Shown: positions 35,601-48,778, counted from the stretch's first letter. The stretch: 64,000 bases of DNA from Thuidium tamariscinum (GCA_947034885.2 OZ019759.1:11720501-11784500), one strand, 5' to 3'. The notes: generated by a model from the letters alone, not told the origin. Translations and numbers: made by a program.

Positions 35601-36440
35601 ATTGAAGTGAAGGAGTCCAATTTGGGGTATACCATTTGATATATTGAATAGATGCTTGCAATTAGGGCTTACAATGACCAATTAAGAGAGCTTTGACAAT
35701 CATATTCGCAGCAGTTCAGAAGGTGATTATTATTGTCAAGCAATTCTGGTCATAGAAGATGCCATTTTCTTATATAGACTTTGAGGTGCCCATTTCCCAA
35801 CTCTAAACTTCTACTTCAAATTAAATTACTTAACTCAAAACTTTTCTTTCTTGAGTAGGTCCTTTAAAAATTGGTCATGTCAATTATCATTTCCATTTAT
35901 ATAGTGCGAGTATTAGGTACCTTAAACTGTGGGGGCTATAGAGGACATAACTAGCATACTTGTACAGGAAGTTCACTTAAAATCTGGTTAGCTTCATTTT
36001 ATTGGATGTCCATGCCATTCCATTCTTCATGACTACAAAAGTAGCAATTTCAAGTTCTCAGAGTAGGTCCACATATAGTTCAACTATGAAAATCAATTGC
36101 CTTCCTTTAACATTAGTACATCATAATCAAGAATTTAGGAAAACGTTTGTAGAAGCAACATATAAGTTAAGCAAAGCTTGCGGTGAAATCTTGAAATGTG
36201 CAAGCAGAAATGTTGAAATTGTATTTAATAACTAAGACATTCAATAAGATCAAAGAGCATCCGTATTTTGTACAACATGGCTTCCAATATTCCAGAGCAA
36301 CGAGCAAACATTTGCTTCAGTACAGATGGATGTGCCCTACGACACATCCCCGTGGGTGACATGATTCTGCAAACAGAGCTCTGGGTAGCAATTGAGTAAG
36401 ACGTGAGGTCATTTAGGTGCCCATGTTGAGATTGCCATGG
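32630..36440. other. No identifiable gene
   Basis: Short frames only (for example 33554-33754 and 36002-36235), without domains or matching splice sites. The 3' part could belong to the 5' half of the CACTA element that follows, but I found no CACTATAAGAAAC start to mark its left end. Confidence 0.45.
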
Positions 36441-36441
36441 T

Positions 36442-37930
36442 AGGCACAGGAAAACAATTGAAGTCATACGTAGGCATTATGCAATAGTGGGAAGAGATCC
36501 TTTTTTGATGAAGTCTATGATAGGTGGCGATCCCATTGATGGCTATCCGCCTCATGGACTGTGGGTGGAAGATGTGGCATATGACAATGATGTAGTTTAT
36601 GAAGGTTGTGGTGTCCTAAGGGAGGACACCGACGACACTTCAAATGATCCGTGTACGGAACAAGCAAGACTAGCACCAATACCAGCAAGAGCTTCGGCAC
36701 TTGATGAACATCATGAGGTCCATCGTCAAGTGAGGGAAGCATTCAACCGGGGTGATGCTCTACATTTCAATGGGTGATGGAGTTGAAATCCCGGACAATG
36801 ATGATCTTGATAGTGACACAATTGATGGATTGGAAGAGTTGTATAAGCAAGCAACCACTCCATTGTATCTAAGCGCCAAATGTAATATTGTAGTAGCAAC
36901 CATTGTCATAATGAACATGTGTACCGTTTTCCAAGTGAGCAACCGATTCACAGATGAGTTGCTTCGGTATTTGGCAAGTGACTTACTACTTGACAACAAC
37001 AAATTGCCATCAACACATTACATTGCCTGACATAATATTTGGAAGTTGGGATTGAGTTACAACAATATGCACGCTTGTCCAGACAGGTGTGTCTTATTCG
37101 AAGATGAGTTTGCTGCATTGGATGCTTGTCCAAAATGCAATAAATCGCGGTAGATACTGGATAGCGTAGCTATACTCGCAAAAGCAATTCGCCACTTTCC
37201 ACTCATTCTACGTTTGAAAGGTATGTGGAGGTCATCTTAAATAGCAGGTATATTGTTGGGTCACACGAAGCACGTGTCAGAAGACATTATTATGTGTTCT
37301 GTAGTGGATAGTCCCACTTGGAAACACATAGACAATGACTTGATTTTTGGGGACTTCGATGCTAAAAAGAGGAACTTGCATTTTGCACTAACACTTGATG
37401 GTGTTAATCCCTTCAAACTGAGTAATACCAATTGGTCAACGTGGCCCGTTCTGATATTGATTTATAACTTTGAGTCGTGGTTTGTCACAAAGAAATTCTT
37501 TATTTCATTGTGTCTTCTCATATCTGGGAAGTAGTCTCCAACATCTAAAAGTGTGGATGTCTTTCTCTGTCCTTTACTGAAGGAGCTACAAGCGTTGTGG
37601 ACAAGTGTTGGAGCACAGGACTTTTCTCATCCTAAAGGATTATACAGTTTTACACTTTGTGGTTTAGTGATGTGGACCATATCAGACTTCCCAACTTACG
37701 AACTCATATCCGGACTATGTTGTAAGGGGTATAAGGGATAACCACTGTGTGCACCAGCAACGGACGCTCGAATGGCAAGAACAGGTAATGTATTACCTGG
37801 TAGATGAACAAGGGGATCAAAGATTGTGTATGGAGGCATTCGTCGATATTTACCGCGTCATCACCCTTATCGTAGAAACAAAAGATTCAATGGAGCAGTT
37901 GAAGAACGTACATCACCATTGATAATGTCT
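36442..37930 (+). pseudogene. CACTA TNP2 transposase, N-terminal and central part (broken)
   Basis: Recognisable pieces in order are FTDELLRYLASDLLLDNNKL; IWKLGLSYNNMHACPDRC with FAALDACPKCNKSR; VVDSPTWKHID; HFALTLDGVNPFKLSN with WSTWPVLILIYN; VMWTISDFPTYELISG; and GGIRRYLPRHHPYRRNKRF. These are hallmarks of the plant Transposase_21 (TNP2) domain, with the zinc-binding HACP..C / CPKC motif intact. Frames change near 36775 and 37250. In-frame stops follow THYIA (37030), CNKSR (37152) and LISGK (37534). Confidence 0.85.
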
Positions 37931-38304
37931 CGCTTATGTGTTATAAGGTATGCTGTATGGTAGCAGGCATACCTTGACCTTAGTGGCAAAGAGAATGGGA
38001 AAGATAATCTAGTGCATTGGACCAAGGTAAAACGACTGAGCACTTTGTTTGAACTTCTGTACTGGCAGGTAATTCATTGTTGGTTCTATGTCTTTGAATG
38101 TGTTTCATGTATTATTAGAGTTGGCTTGAAGTTGTTCTAAAATACGCTTGTATATGGAACACTTAGACGTAAGTGTAAATAGAAGTGAATCCACATGTAT
38201 TTCATAGTCCGTGTTGCACAAGAGAGGATGTGAAACAATAGTAAGATGTTTATTGATTCTTGGAAGTTCTCATTGAATGTGTTTTTTGGTATACCTATGA
38301 CAGT

Positions 38305-39499
38305 ATTTATTGATCCAACATTTACTTGATGTCATGCACTACAAAAGAAATCTATGTGAAAACATAGTGAAGACCTTACTAGCAATGAATGATAGTCCTG
38401 GCAGTCGTCAAGATGTTGAGAACCTTGGAATATGCCAGGAGTTATGGCTTCGTGAATCAGAGTGTCCGAATGATGATTTCTTCATGCCTCATCTGCCATA
38501 TGTATTGAATAGAGAGGAGCGACAATAGTTTGTTGGTATAATTTCAAATATTCGAACTCCTACAAATTATGTTGGTTCCATTCACAAACAACTTATAGAT
38601 GGGAAATTGCACTACATGAAGACACATGATTACCATATGTTGATGCAACAGGTAAAGATCCAAACATACTGCATGATATGAGGGAAATAGTGTTGTGTAT
38701 TTATTTTTTTGATGGATTGAGGATTGAAGGTCATTAGTATAGTGGTGGTGAGGCATAGCATTGTTTGAAATCATGCAGTGCAATGAATGTTGTATATGAA
38801 TAACACATTGGACTCTGTTTCTATAAGTGCCAATGTGATAAACAATAATGATTAATATAGTGAAGACTGACGTGGCAGTAAGCGTTACCTAGTTCAAAGA
38901 TTGTGTTTCGTATCTCATGAGGAGTTGATATTGAATGAATGTAGGTGCTTCTCGTAGCTATTTGCAATGTACTAGACAAGAAAGTACGTTCGGCTATAAT
39001 AAAGATGAGTTGTGTGTTTCAACGGATGAGTGAGAAACAAGTGTAGAGCAGTGATGAAGACACCATGATGAATGATGTCATAATGGCAAATTGCATATTT
39101 GAGAAGGAGTTTCCACCAATATTTCTGAATGTCATGACACATCTGCCAATGCATTTGGTTCAGCAATTATTCATATGTGGTCCAATACATTGTCGTTGGA
39201 TGTATCCAATTGAGAGGTACATGAAGACATTGAAAGATTATGTCCGTACCTACGCTCATTTGGAAGGAAGCATAGCTGAAGGGTATTGGATGGAAGATAC
39301 GTTAGGATTTTGTACCGAGTACATGAAGCAGTACAAAGGTATAAGTCAACGGGTGTGGGATGCCATGGAAGATGCTATAATGAATGATGAGATTTTACCG
39401 GCTCATAAATCAAAGAAGAAGAAAATGTTGCAAGAGATGTGGACTTATGCACATGCATTTGTGTTAGAGAATGTAGCATGTTTGCAAGTTTGGCGATAG
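38305..39499 (+). pseudogene. CACTA TNP2 C-terminal and DUF4218-like part (broken)
   Basis: The exon after a CAG acceptor at 38304 reads LLDVMHYKRNLCENIVKTLL, the usual MH.xKN.C.N motif, and ends at a donor after LMQQ (about 38650). The next exon begins after GTAG near 38944. From 39065 it has FEKEFPPIFLNVMTHLPMHL, CRWMYPIERYMKTLKDYVR and HLEGSIAEGYWMEDTLGFC, which is the DUF4218 signature that follows the transposase in plant CACTA elements. Stops occur at 38526-38528 and near 39043. Confidence 0.85.
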
Positions 39500-39841
39500 T
39501 AAGTGAACTTTCCATCATAAGTTTAGTAATACTACAAAAGTTAGTTACATTTTAGATTTTGGTACTCATTAGCGGGTTTGTTGCTTCAAAATCATGTGGA
39601 TGCGGAAGTGAGAATTGTAGTACATTTTTAAGAACTCAGAGAAGTAGTAAACACAAAATTCAATGGGAAGCTCTAATTACAATCCAAAAGAAACTACCAT
39701 TTAAAGACGTAGTAACCATAGTGCAATTTCGAACATAGTGTGAAAGAACAACTCCGTATAGCAATGTGCTTCATAAAGTGTTTGTAGGGGTGGCGTGGTA
39801 ACAAGTATTAAGTTTCAGCACATGTTCATTACAGGTAGTAT

Positions 39842-40675
39842 GTGACCGCTAAAACAAAAAGATGGGAAGAACGTGAACAATATCATTTGGAATGCAAACG
39901 GCGTCATGCTTTAAGAGTAGTGCGGTATCTAGTGGAGTTGGCCGAGATGTTGAGCTTTGCAAACTGGTTCCGCGAGCAAGTTCTTCAAGCTTATAATGAT
40001 GGTGAAGACATTGAAGCAGATGTTCTACTGTACACAGAACCACCGAAGAGGTCTGCAACCTCGCATCGTCAGATGTACTGTTTTGGGGTGCATTTTCGCA
40101 TTTGAAGTTCTAAAGTAGCATTGGTTACAAGGGATTCTTGTGTTGTGGCATCATTTACAATGGAATTGTAGTGGGGGACTCAAAATGGAAGGCCAACTGA
40201 GATAACGGATGATTATGTGGGTTACATCGAGGAGATTCTAGAATTCGACTATAGAAATCACTGCACCTCAGTTCTTGTTTGTGACTGGGTACGAGCATCA
40301 CGTGATGCACGTTCGCCAAATATCGTGTGTGATAAGTATGGTTTCACACTTGCAAATTTCAATTATATGGAAGGCCGAGTGCATGAAAACTTGTTTGCAT
40401 TTCCATTACATTGTCAACAAGTGTTTTTCTCGAATGATATACATAAACGCGGATGGAAGGTAGTATGTCGAACCAATGTTCGCGGTAGACATCATGAACC
40501 GTTGTTTGCGGTGAGTAGTTCTAGTGTATTGCAAATTGGGAACGATGCTGATTTTATTGGTTTGCACCCATCAGTGGTGCAGTATGAACCGATCCGCATC
40601 CCTAACAATGTAGTTGGTGTGCACATAAGAACATCAGGGCAAGCATTAGTAGCTGAAGAAGTAGACATGTCATAG
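39842..40675 (+). pseudogene. CACTA DUF4216-like C-terminal part
   Basis: A first piece (39842-40090) reads TAKTKRWEEREQYHLECKRR and LSFANWFREQVLQAYND. The second (40217-40675) has YIEEILEFDYRNHCTSVLVC, FANFN-like ANFNYMEGRVHENLFAFPLH and CQQVFFSNDIHKRGWKVVCR. The latter matches the DUF4216 domain (F.C.W.......vD..gf..vn.......dPF..A.qA.QVFY..D...wxvV). The second piece ends normally at 40675. Confidence 0.75.
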
Positions 40676-41230
40676 AACCTAGGATGCCACTTCTATTGAC
40701 AATGTAAAGAGTTGTACATATGAGGACTTTGAAGAGTTAGTGAAAGGATTTTCAATTAAAGAAATGTTTGACAAAACACTAGGGTCAGCGCATGTACGCG
40801 TTATCACATTCTAGTAGTTACATGATTGTAAATGATAATTATTTAAAAGTTCCAAATGCTTCAATATAAAGTTTTGCATAGGTGTCGCTCTATTCTAGTA
40901 TAAGGTATTGTATGTATTAATATTTCAGTATTAGAATTATGGAAAGATCTTTAAAGTTTTAGAAAAGCTTTAACATAATTAATTAAAAAAAAATTACTTT
41001 AGAGTTTTTGTAATATTAAAAACTTTTAGCTAATTTTTAGTTTATCTTTATGTAATAATACAAGTTCAAACAATATTATACAAAAACTTTTAGAAATTCC
41101 GAACATTTTGAAGTAAGTATGACTTGAGTTTAAGATAAATGCAAATGCGTGTATAAGTCAGTAGTACCATCAATGAACCTAATAATGGCTACAAAGTTTG
41201 TTCGCAAATGATTTTTTGGAATCATGTTTG

Positions 41231-41401
41231 CACTAGTCAATAGAAGAAAACTACGTTTGCTTCAACAAAATCCACTTGATGTATTTGTTGAGGCAAACAC
41301 AAAATCTGCGTTTCTTTGCGTTCTTCAACGTAGTTTTTGCGTTTGCCTCAACAAACACATCAAGTGAATTTTGTTGAGGCAAACACAAATTTCTTCTAGT
41401 G
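41231..41401. mobile_element. CACTAG-type MITE with TTG target duplication
   Basis: Starts CACTAGTCAATAGAAGAAAA and ends CAAATTTCTTCTAGTG, flanked by TTG on both sides (41228-41230 and 41402-41404). The inner arms contain GCCTCAACAAACACATCAAG and complements. Same family as the copy at 48779-48941. Confidence 0.93.
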
Positions 41402-41693
41402 TTGTCTACTTGAATCAAAGTGAAGAACCTGAGAACTATCCACAATATCTTGACATCCATGTCGTTGGTTTTATTTTTGCTCATACAGTACAACAAAATG
41501 AGGCTACAATGATATGGATGCTCTAATGGACATGAGTGGTCCAACATTTGTTTAGTAATTGTGTTACTTTGTCAAGTACAACATCTCTATGAATTTCAAT
41601 TCCAAACACGTATTTTCCTATGACGTTAGCTTGTTTCATCAAACAAGCTCCGTTAATTGAAAACGCCACCGAAAACTAAGGTTTCTTATAGTG

Positions 41694-43610
41694 AAAGCAT
41701 TTTGATAGAGGCATTAGGGTTTCCAAATAAATCCACCCTAAATTAGAGATTGAGAGTAGTTCTACTAAAATCAAGCTCCATGACACGTATCGTTGTCTAC
41801 CTAAATAAGAAGTACAAATCCCTAAACCCTTAGTGGACCAACACAAAATGAAGACCCTCTAAAAAATTACGTACAATACACACTAAAGACAATGGTTTTA
41901 CATGGAGGAACAACCTTGAAGAGGAATAGCCTTGACGCACTACACCTTCTCCCTTCCCAAGCTTTAGAATCTCACGACAATGCTTTGCACCCTCATTGTC
42001 TTTGTTGTTGGAGTAAATTTTTCCATGGACCAGTAGCATAAAGTCTACAATTTGTCGACCATTTGAATTGCTCAAAGCTTCTTAATCTAACGCATTTCGA
42101 GAAATCAAAGATTGAGAATAATTCTACTAAGATCAAGCTCCACAACAGAAGACAAAGTGAAGAAAATGTAGCTAAACAAGCAGAGGTTAGAGGTAGAGAC
42201 TCCAAACTCCAAAACCCCTCTCAAATCATAAACAGCAAGAACTCAATCATGCAATGACCACTTGCTTATCAAAACTGGTTAAAATCATAATAACAAATGA
42301 ATACAAGGAATTATTATGATAGATGTGCAATTTTAACTTATAATTATAATAAATGCACCAAATAATGTATTGGAAGTTTTAAATATTTTGAATTATTGGT
42401 TCTCAATTGGTTCTATATAAGAAAAAAAAACGTGGCCACATTCTTAAAAAGAAAATACTAAACCCTACTAACGTAAGAAAATGAATGTTTTCACTCTCAA
42501 GAAAAACATTCTTCAAACCTAAACCAAAGTAGCAATTTGTTTTTTCCCAACAAAATTTCACCCGTTGTAATGAAAATGAAGGATGCTATGAATCTAATTA
42601 ATTAAGAAAAATTATTGAAACTTTGGTATTTAATAAAAATGATGTTTGTATTGATTTCTTGTAAAAGAAATGTACAACCTTGAAAGAAATGAAAAAATGG
42701 ATATTCTTTTTTTTTTTAAGGTTCATTCATAGTTATAGAAAGAAATAGGTAGCCCTATGTTTATAAAGAGGTATTCAACTGTTGAAACGGGAAAAAAAAA
42801 TAGTCTTATTACTATAAAGAAATATTCAACTGCACAACCAAATAATTTTCACTCACTCCCTACTGTAAATGATAGTCAATGAAAGTTCTTTTCAATCTAA
42901 ATCAAGTCAATCCCATTGAGCACTATTGAAACACTTCCAATGATAAATTTAAGTACTCTACAAACCTGTGCATTAATCTTTGAAATTATAGCTTTGCATT
43001 TTGGAATCTTCATTTAGAGGAATAAAACTAACAATTTGTCTCTTGTAACTTGTAATTCATAAAGACTTCCTTTAATGCTTATTTATTATATTTTTTTATA
43101 TAAAAATAGTTTTAAAAGTGAAAACGTTTAGAACAATAATTACATTTTTTATGTTTGCATTATTTTAGAATTGTATGTATTGTGCAAATTTTGGGCCTCT
43201 CCATTTTTTCCTCTTCATTACTAAATAAATTATTAGTACCCTCAACCACAGTTGTAGATCTACAATCCTATGAAATATCAAACTTGCAATATATATTAAG
43301 CATCAATAAGCCTTAATAGATGGAAATAGTATATTTATTCTCCCTATTATTTGTAGATAGTATTTATAAATTCATTTTAAAAATTTGAGGGAGTACCCAC
43401 AAAAAAAAGAATATACATAGAAAATTAGCCTAGGTCAATAGAACTTGTTTTAGATATAAGTATCTAAAAGATATACAATGGCAACCTTTCAAGTTCTCCA
43501 TGACCATTGGACTCTCCAATATATATAAACTAATATAAGAGGTAGCCACATCATGCATGGCTAATTAGACTATGAAATTTTAAGGTCATATTCATTGAGT
43601 TGTATAACAA
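41694..43610. other. AT-rich intergenic DNA, no gene seen
   Basis: Only short frames, the longest at 42063-42257, none recognisable. No clear repeat. It ends where the GC-richer kinase fragment starts. Confidence 0.5.
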
Positions 43611-43710
43611 GACGTGTGGGCCCTAGACTCTAAACCCTTGAAGCGTAAATCTTGAGAGTATTGGAGACAGAGAGAAAGGGGGCCAAGAGAAAGAAGTAGT
43701 CACTAATCAG

Positions 43711-44468
43711 GACGTGAACTTGGGAATCGCTGTACGGGAGAAAACGATCGAGGTGCGGGAACCTCAGAAGGAGATCAAGATCCCGACTATAAGCCAAGGT
43801 GAAATCATAATCGAGGATCCCCCAGGCGCTCTAAATTCTACCGATGGCTTAGATGTTGAGCATTTAGGGACTTCTATATCATCTGGGAATGGCGCTGAGA
43901 GGACAACGAGATCCCAAACCATTAAAGAGAGCGAGAATGGAACAGGGAAGGAGAGTCAGAAGGATGTGAAAGAAAGAGACAAACAGAATGCTGGAGTAGA
44001 TTCTGCGAGAGAGTCAGAATCTGCTAGGGAAAGTGGAAAGTTGAGTATGAGCCGAGCAAGTGCTGGGAGTGATTCGAATGAGAGCTCTTGTAGCAGCATT
44101 GGTTATGGTGGAAGCAAACCTCACAAAGCAAATGATAAGAGGTAAATCCTAATTGCTTTCGAATCTTGCCGATCTTGAAACTTATCCTCAGCCTGCTGGC
44201 TGACCTTCGGTTCTCTGTCGAAATTCATGTTTCTTAACGCACATTTCATGAGGAGATCAGTATAGATGAACCGTTTGCAGAAGAATAATTGTTTAAGATT
44301 CCTTGTTTTACTTCGTCCTCTGTAGGTGGGAAGGAATTCAAGCAATCCGAATTAGAGATGGAGCGTTGGGCTTGTCGCATTTTAAGCTTCTAAAGCGATT
44401 GGGTTGTGGTGATATCGGGAGCGTTTATCTCGCTGAACTTCGTGGTAGCCGCAGTCAATTTGCCATGA
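43711..44468 (+). pseudogene. AGC-VIII (D6PK/KIPK-like) protein kinase, 5' fragment
   Basis: The first piece (about 43711-44144, after ACTAATCAG) is Ser/Glu-rich and ends SSIGYGGSKPHKANDKR at a donor (GTAAAT). The second (44326-44468) reads [20 protein letters not shown], then [18 protein letters not shown] with the Gly-rich loop and FAMK with the ATP-binding Lys, ending at GTAAGG. The SKPHKAND..W.AI linker and [12 protein letters not shown] are characteristic of plant AGC-VIII kinases, which phosphorylate PIN auxin carriers. No catalytic loop or C-lobe follows: within 250 bp the sequence becomes foldback-type DNA and then Rab sequence. It is either the 5' end of a gene cut by insertions or a captured fragment. 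Confidence 0.85.
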
Positions 44469-44716
44469 AGGTAAGGTTCTTCTTAGCATCCCTACTTTGG
44501 AAGTGTATGATTCAATACACTCACTGCACCATCATTTGAGAGGCGAGCCGAGAGCGATAAGTTGTTCACATTTGAAGTGCCTCCCTTGCAGAATTATAGA
44601 TTTTCGATTATTATTTTCCTTTTCCGTATCTCACAAACTAACGTATTGATCTCAGTACCAGCCCTCTTATAGAGAATGTAGGTGGAATCCATGTTGAAAA
44701 TATTAGCAGTGTTTTA

Positions 44717-45105
44717 GAGGGTGAATGCAAGAAACACTTAAAGCCTTTTGTCACACCCTATTTTTTTCTTTTTCTTTTAGCCATAACTTTTGTGTTTTAG
44801 CTCCAAATGACTCAAAATTTATTGGGAAGCTACTCATGGCTATTATGTATCTAAAATGAATTTTGAAGATTTTTCAAAAATAATTTATTATTTTTAAATA
44901 GCCCCGAAAATTTCTCACATTACTCAATTTAAGGGTTTTTAGCACCCCATTTCTCCAAAAACACGAATTTTGACCTAAAATTTGGAGAGCATGATCTCCT
45001 AGTAGACTTATACCTACTGTCCAAAGGAATTCTAAAAATACTTATTTTTAAATGTCGTAGAAGTCCACAAAGAGAGCTTCACTCTGCATTTTTTTCCAAA
45101 GGTAT
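44717..45105. mobile_element. Single diverged arm of the foldback family
   Basis: Starts GGGTGAATGCAAGAAACACTT, similar to the 30675 terminus. It keeps the order of blocks CATAACTTTTG, a TTTTTCAAAAAT-like run, CTCACATTA and GGGTTTTTAGCACCCC. Only one arm is present. It lies in what would be the intron after the kinase Lys exon. Confidence 0.6.
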
Positions 45106-46109
45106 AAAACATTATTTTAGTGAGTTTTTTGTTCAAATCTCATAGAATTCCAGTGAAAAAAACACTGGCTGCCGAGATTCACAACGAATTTCAATGCCGG
45201 AAACATCAAAGATGGGACAAACCCAAAAAACCAACAGAACACTGGAGAAAAACTCCAACCAGCCAAGAGCTGATCTCATCAAAAAGCCAAATGGTATCGA
45301 TGCGAATGAATGACGAAAGCAGTGAATTGATGGTATTTAATTGCACTGTCGGGACGAATGGCAAGCTTTTTCCTTTCCAGACAGCACAAGCCTAAGCATG
45401 GTTTACAACTTAAGAATCCCACATACACCCTGGCTACCATGTCCCACTTACAGTAGTATGGACACACAAATGGATGTGTCTACCTACATGTGAACCCTTC
45501 AAATTATCCACCTTTATCAAGGCAGAGACCTACCACCTGAAATGTTTCAACTAGTCTTGCAAATGAAGAGATACAAAGAAAAAAGGCAATGCTCCTGTTC
45601 CATGTACAAAGAAAGAAGAACCTTCCCAGGATCTCCAGGTCAACCTGCCATCAAACAATAAATCAGCCAACTACACGAGGCTTCCAAGGAACGAAGCAGA
45701 GGTGCATGCAGATGCACAATGCCCCACATAACAAGGCACTGTAGCGCCTACTCAATGCCAGAGCAAAGTGGTCTACGAGCAACAGCCGCTTTTCTGAGGG
45801 ATCGTTTGTCCACGCAACTGAACATTGTTTGGTTTGTTGGTGTCGCTCAAAGCAGGCTGACTGGCCATCCTACAAGCGATCAAAACACCACTAAATCAGA
45901 TGCAACCCTCACTCTTGATCGTAACACTGTGAGTCATCGCGAATATTTTGTACCCCTCACGACAACAACGCGCATCTGACCCAGGATGATGCTTACAGAA
46001 CCAAAAGCCCATCAACGAGCACCTGTTGCATAACTAAACTCAAAAGGACAGGCCTAGAAACGCGAATTACAGAAAACCTGGGTACAGCACGCAGCTAAAA
46101 CCATATCCG

Positions 46110-47723
46110 CGTAACATTCACGTCATCTGCAATGCACTCACCTGTTTTTTTATCTCAGCAGCCATCGTCATGAAAGCCTGGTACAAAGAACGAGCATTTT
46201 GTTGCCATTCAAATGGGACCCCAGTGCAGACCAAAAAACAATAACAGGAGGCGAGCGTAGATCGAGGAAACTGCTGAACAAGAAAGTATGAACATCCACG
46301 CACCTTCGCGGTCGCATAGTCAACCACCTTCTTGGATGCAAGATCGGATTTGTTGCCAACTAGCAGCTTGTTCACATTCTCACTGGCATAACGGTCAATC
46401 TCGTTCAGTCACTACTTCACATTGTTGAAGCTCTCCTGGTCTGTAACATTGTACACAACTTGCATGGGGACAGCAAAGCATCTTCCGTTTTAAGTTATCT
46501 ACATGGGAATACCATAACATGAAACTCGTTGAGCCCTTTCATATATAAGCTCCTACACCCTGAAGAGACCCTTCGCGTCACATTGGCTTGTCGCCACTAT
46601 GGAAAATGATTGGGAATCTGATAGTTTGGTACATTATCCGTTTAAAACAGTGCCGGACGAGATGACAGTTTCTCTGCTATATAAATCTAGTGCAATCGAA
46701 ATCCCTTCTGGGAGGTACGAACTACAGCCATCGGGGGTTGGTGAAGTTTCCCATATGTGCACAGGACCCCAAACTCTAGCACCAACTTCCCAGGGCAAAC
46801 TTGAACACGCCACTGACAATGATATATTCCATGGGCACCACAGTAGTAGCTGCTTGTGATTGTCCTGAATCTTTCTTGACCAGCGGTATCCCACTAGATG
46901 TCCACAAACCAGACCCAATCAACAGCCCAGCTCATTCGGGAAATATGGAAACCCTTCTTAAAAAAAACTTCAAATGCACATCAGCATATCTCGAAACATC
47001 TACAACACGCGAAAAGTCGCTTACAATCTGTAGCTTGATGGTCTTCCCGTCCAACTCCACAGTACGGATTTTCTGTCAAAACCATAACACAAGCAACCAA
47101 ATCCTTCAGACTGTTTATACATACAAGTGCGACCAAGTAATCACAATCGCCTATAAACGTAGAGTGATCGGACCACGAAAGGGAATTCCAAAAAGTAATT
47201 CAAAAATGCAGCTACAGACACTGCAAGCAGCCTGCTTCTAGGGCAAGGCGTTCCGATTTTTGTGTAACACTCATGGGCGTATTGTATGATGCACAAGAAA
47301 TAGCGATCAACGATCTCTCAAATCAACTAACAACATCGCCAGAGAAAATATGCTCTCAGCATACGCATAATGTGACAGATATGAAGGAGGCCATCGTAAC
47401 TCACGAAATCAACTCCAATTGTGCTGATATAGCTCTCCAAGTACGAGTCATCCTGTACAAACATCACCAAGAAATTATGATTCCGATCATGCATCACAGA
47501 TGGTGAATCACGGTTCGTGTCACATCCAGGTCACCACCAAACTCAGAACACAAAACATCTGCAAGGTCGCAGAAGCCAAAGCTTGTACAAAGTCATATCT
47601 TCGTGACAAATCATTTGAACGGCAGATTGAAACCGAGACATGACACATACCGCAAATCGCAGAAGGAGGCAACTCTTTCCAACACCCGAATCTCCGATCA
47701 ACAAGAGCTTGAAAAGGTAATCG
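46110..47723 (-). pseudogene. Rab1/RABD-type small GTPase pseudogene
   Basis: Exons on the minus strand: 47723-47651 reads [20 protein letters not shown] (P-loop GDSGVGKS). 47072-47025 reads KIRTVELDGKTIKLQI. 46461 to about 46308 reads VTDQESFNNVK, two stops, [12 protein letters not shown], then [20 protein letters not shown] (NKxD). About 46178-46143 reads [12 protein letters not shown]. The sequence is nearest to Rab1/RABD2, which drives ER-to-Golgi traffic. The exons for switch I and for WDTAGQ were not found, the first codons are missing and no cysteine prenylation end is seen. The two adjacent stops replace Gln-Trp. Sequence on both sides (45.1-46.1 and 47.7-47.95 kb) is GC-richer and may be old untranslated regions. 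Confidence 0.85.
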
Positions 47724-47993
47724 CTGCAAAAATAAAGGAAATTCTGGAATGCATCAGACACAACCCTATTTCTGATGGAGGCGTAACAGACTTGCAAAGC
47801 GAATCGCTCCAGCACTTTGTCTTCCAGAAATCTTCGACAGAAACTCCAAAAGGGAAATAACAAAGCACCCGCCAGGAGGCAAAACGCTCAAATGCGAGAG
47901 GCAGGATCGACACTCGGGGTTTCGAAGCATCAGACAACGGAGCTCATCGGCCCTCCAAGGTTGATGATGATCGTTCCCGAAGCTCCCCGTTCC

Positions 47994-48042
47994 CCTTGGT
48001 AGACGTAGCTCCAGTGAATGGAGCGTAAGCGTCTACCAAAGG
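47994..48042. repeat. Hairpin at the edge of the Rab fragment
   Basis: Outer arms CCTTGGTAGACG and CGTCTACCAAAGG pair with one bulge. Inner arms GCTCCA and TGGAGC pair as well. GC content drops immediately after it, so it may mark a junction. Confidence 0.7.
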
Positions 48043-48049
48043 GCCCATA

Positions 48050-48775
48050 AAAAGAAAATCCTTAGAAATACAAAGAACCTAAGAGAAATTCAAAATTTAT
48101 TTTAGAGAACATGTCAAAGAGATCCATGTGCAATCTAGGTCGTAAACCTTCTAATTATCCCATAATGTTTTGATTAGTCTTGACAGGCTATTATAAGAGG
48201 ACTCGTGTCATGATGTTGAGACAAGCTTGGAGACCAATAGGATGTGACAACCGAGTTAAACTTGTAGTTAAAACAAAAAAATTGGTCTTCAATGGCCAAC
48301 TCCACCCCACCCCATTGTGTTCATATTTAATTTAGAAATTAAATTGAAAGATGTGGAATGTGGCATACATGTCCATATATTAAATTGAGATGTTCTGCAA
48401 ATTATCTTTTAAAGTCCTACATTTTTTCTTTCCCCATTTTTATTTTTTATTTTATTATTTTTTTCCTTCCTCATTTTTTATTATTTTCACCATAATTTTC
48501 TTATCCCATTTTTTCCTTCTTTAGTTATAGGGGGCTCTGTTTAGTGCTTTCTCCATTTTTTAATACACCTTGACATTAAAGAGATTTCAATGGGCTTGAA
48601 ATAATAAAATGTTGGTAATACTTTTTGACATTGAAATCGACAATTCAATCATCTTTTGCCTTTGCTTTATAATTGTTTATCTGTTTAATGTCAACATTTT
48701 GTAGTTTTTTTTATTGTCTTCAAACTCTCTCAAAGTTTTATGTCCTAATGTTTTATGGTTTAGGACAAAACAAAC
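48050..48775. other. AT-rich DNA, no gene seen
   Basis: Long T-rich runs and no coding frame of interest. Confidence 0.5.
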
Positions 48776-48778
48776 AAG

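Larger units (their letters stand above)
36442..41693 (+). mobile_element. Decayed CACTA (En/Spm) element
   Basis: Contains, in order, TNP2 transposase segments, a DUF4218-like and a DUF4216-like region on the plus strand. It ends with GGTTTCTTATAGTG (41680-41693), the complement of a CACTATAAGAAACC terminus. The left terminus was not found. The start given is only where coding similarity begins. A separate CACTAG-type MITE (41231-41401) is nested in the 3' tail. Stops and frame changes show that it is not autonomous. Confidence 0.8.
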
